Below are positions 12,901 through 13,013 of a DNA stretch of 13,013 nt, one piece after another. A program made the translations under genes and the position numbers. The stretch's first letter is position 1; each line of letters begins with the position of its first letter. A model generated the notes under the pieces. That model was not told where the DNA came from, made no database searches, and saw nothing but the letters and a program-made list of their open reading frames with translations. The stretch lies in the NCBI GenBank assembly GCA_016937075.1, contig JAFGWQ010000026.1, positions 1 to 13,013 of the forward strand, given 5' to 3'. Source of the DNA: Campylobacterales bacterium. Lineage in GTDB: Bacteria > Campylobacterota > Campylobacteria > Campylobacterales > Sulfurovaceae.

Positions 12901-13013
12901 TTTAAGCCCTGTTGAAATGTATTGACAAAATGTTCTACACTGATTTTTAGACCCATAATGAGTAAAACATCATTTTGCTCCAAGATAGTCGAATCCGGAG
13001 GATTAAATATAAA
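12897..13013 (-). CDS. C-terminal fragment of an RCK-type protein, probably a potassium channel (window-edge partial)
   Basis: The last 38 codons of a minus-strand gene that enters from the right edge are visible. They read NPPDSTILEQNDVLLIMGL near their beginning, the typical closing part of a TrkA-C (RCK-C) domain (NPxxxxxlxxgDxLlvxG), and end VNTFQQGLK before TGA at 12897-12899. The frame is open to the edge with no start, so this is a truncated view and not a small gene. In Campylobacterota a two-helix potassium channel with a C-terminal RCK domain is common and is the likely identity; a TrkA-like protein is the alternative. The stop overlaps the following GTG start by 4 bases, so the two RCK proteins are translationally coupled. 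Confidence 0.7.
   Translation of the reverse strand, partial: FIFNPPDSTILEQNDVLLIMGLKISVEHFVNTFQQGLK

Overview
The window looks like chromosomal DNA of a free-living Campylobacterota bacterium (the Sulfurimonas/Sulfurovum/Sulfuricurvum kind of organism). This is inferred from AT-rich DNA with compact, overlapping genes, gnTAtaAT-type -10 boxes with AT-rich DNA instead of clear -35 boxes, an atpB detached from the other ATP synthase genes, and family-level resemblance of the proteins. No database could be searched, so the genus is open. There is no tRNA, rRNA, CRISPR array, insertion sequence or phage gene.

Layout. 1-1621 (+): penicillin-binding protein 2 (mrdA), cut by the left edge. 1624-2046 (-): ybeY, ending 2 bases from mrdA. 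2105-2779 (+): queC, divergent from ybeY; the 58-base gap holds two mirror-image -10 boxes. 2780-2976: convergent spacer with two complete and one partial copy of a palindromic repeat whose hairpin stems covary. 2977-3714 (-): DEDDh exonuclease with an extra C-terminal domain. 3926-6644 (+): a tight four-gene operon with overlaps of 8, 11 and 7 bases: a degenerate IscU/NifU-like protein, an unrecognised helical protein with an internal duplication, phosphatidylserine decarboxylase (psd), and an HAD phosphatase. 6694-10003 (+): a TonB-dependent outer-membrane receptor, a compact Fur-family regulator with its own promoter (perhaps leaderless), and a TIGR02757/DUF2400 protein. 10071-11304 (+): atpB followed by a thiE/tenI-like gene. 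11312-13013 (-): gpsA, preceded by an RCK (TrkA-N/TrkA-C) protein and the last 38 codons of another RCK-type protein, probably a potassium channel. These last three genes are joined by 4-base overlaps.

Functional links. mrdA builds the wall; ybeY matures rRNA; queC makes preQ0 for queuosine; psd and gpsA serve phospholipid synthesis; atpB forms the proton channel of ATP synthase. The receptor and the Fur-family regulator look like a metal-uptake pair, with zinc as a weak first guess. The least ordinary parts are the IscU-like/helical-protein pair ahead of psd, the covarying hairpin repeats at 2847-2948, and two genes whose -10 boxes sit only 6-7 bases before the start codon.
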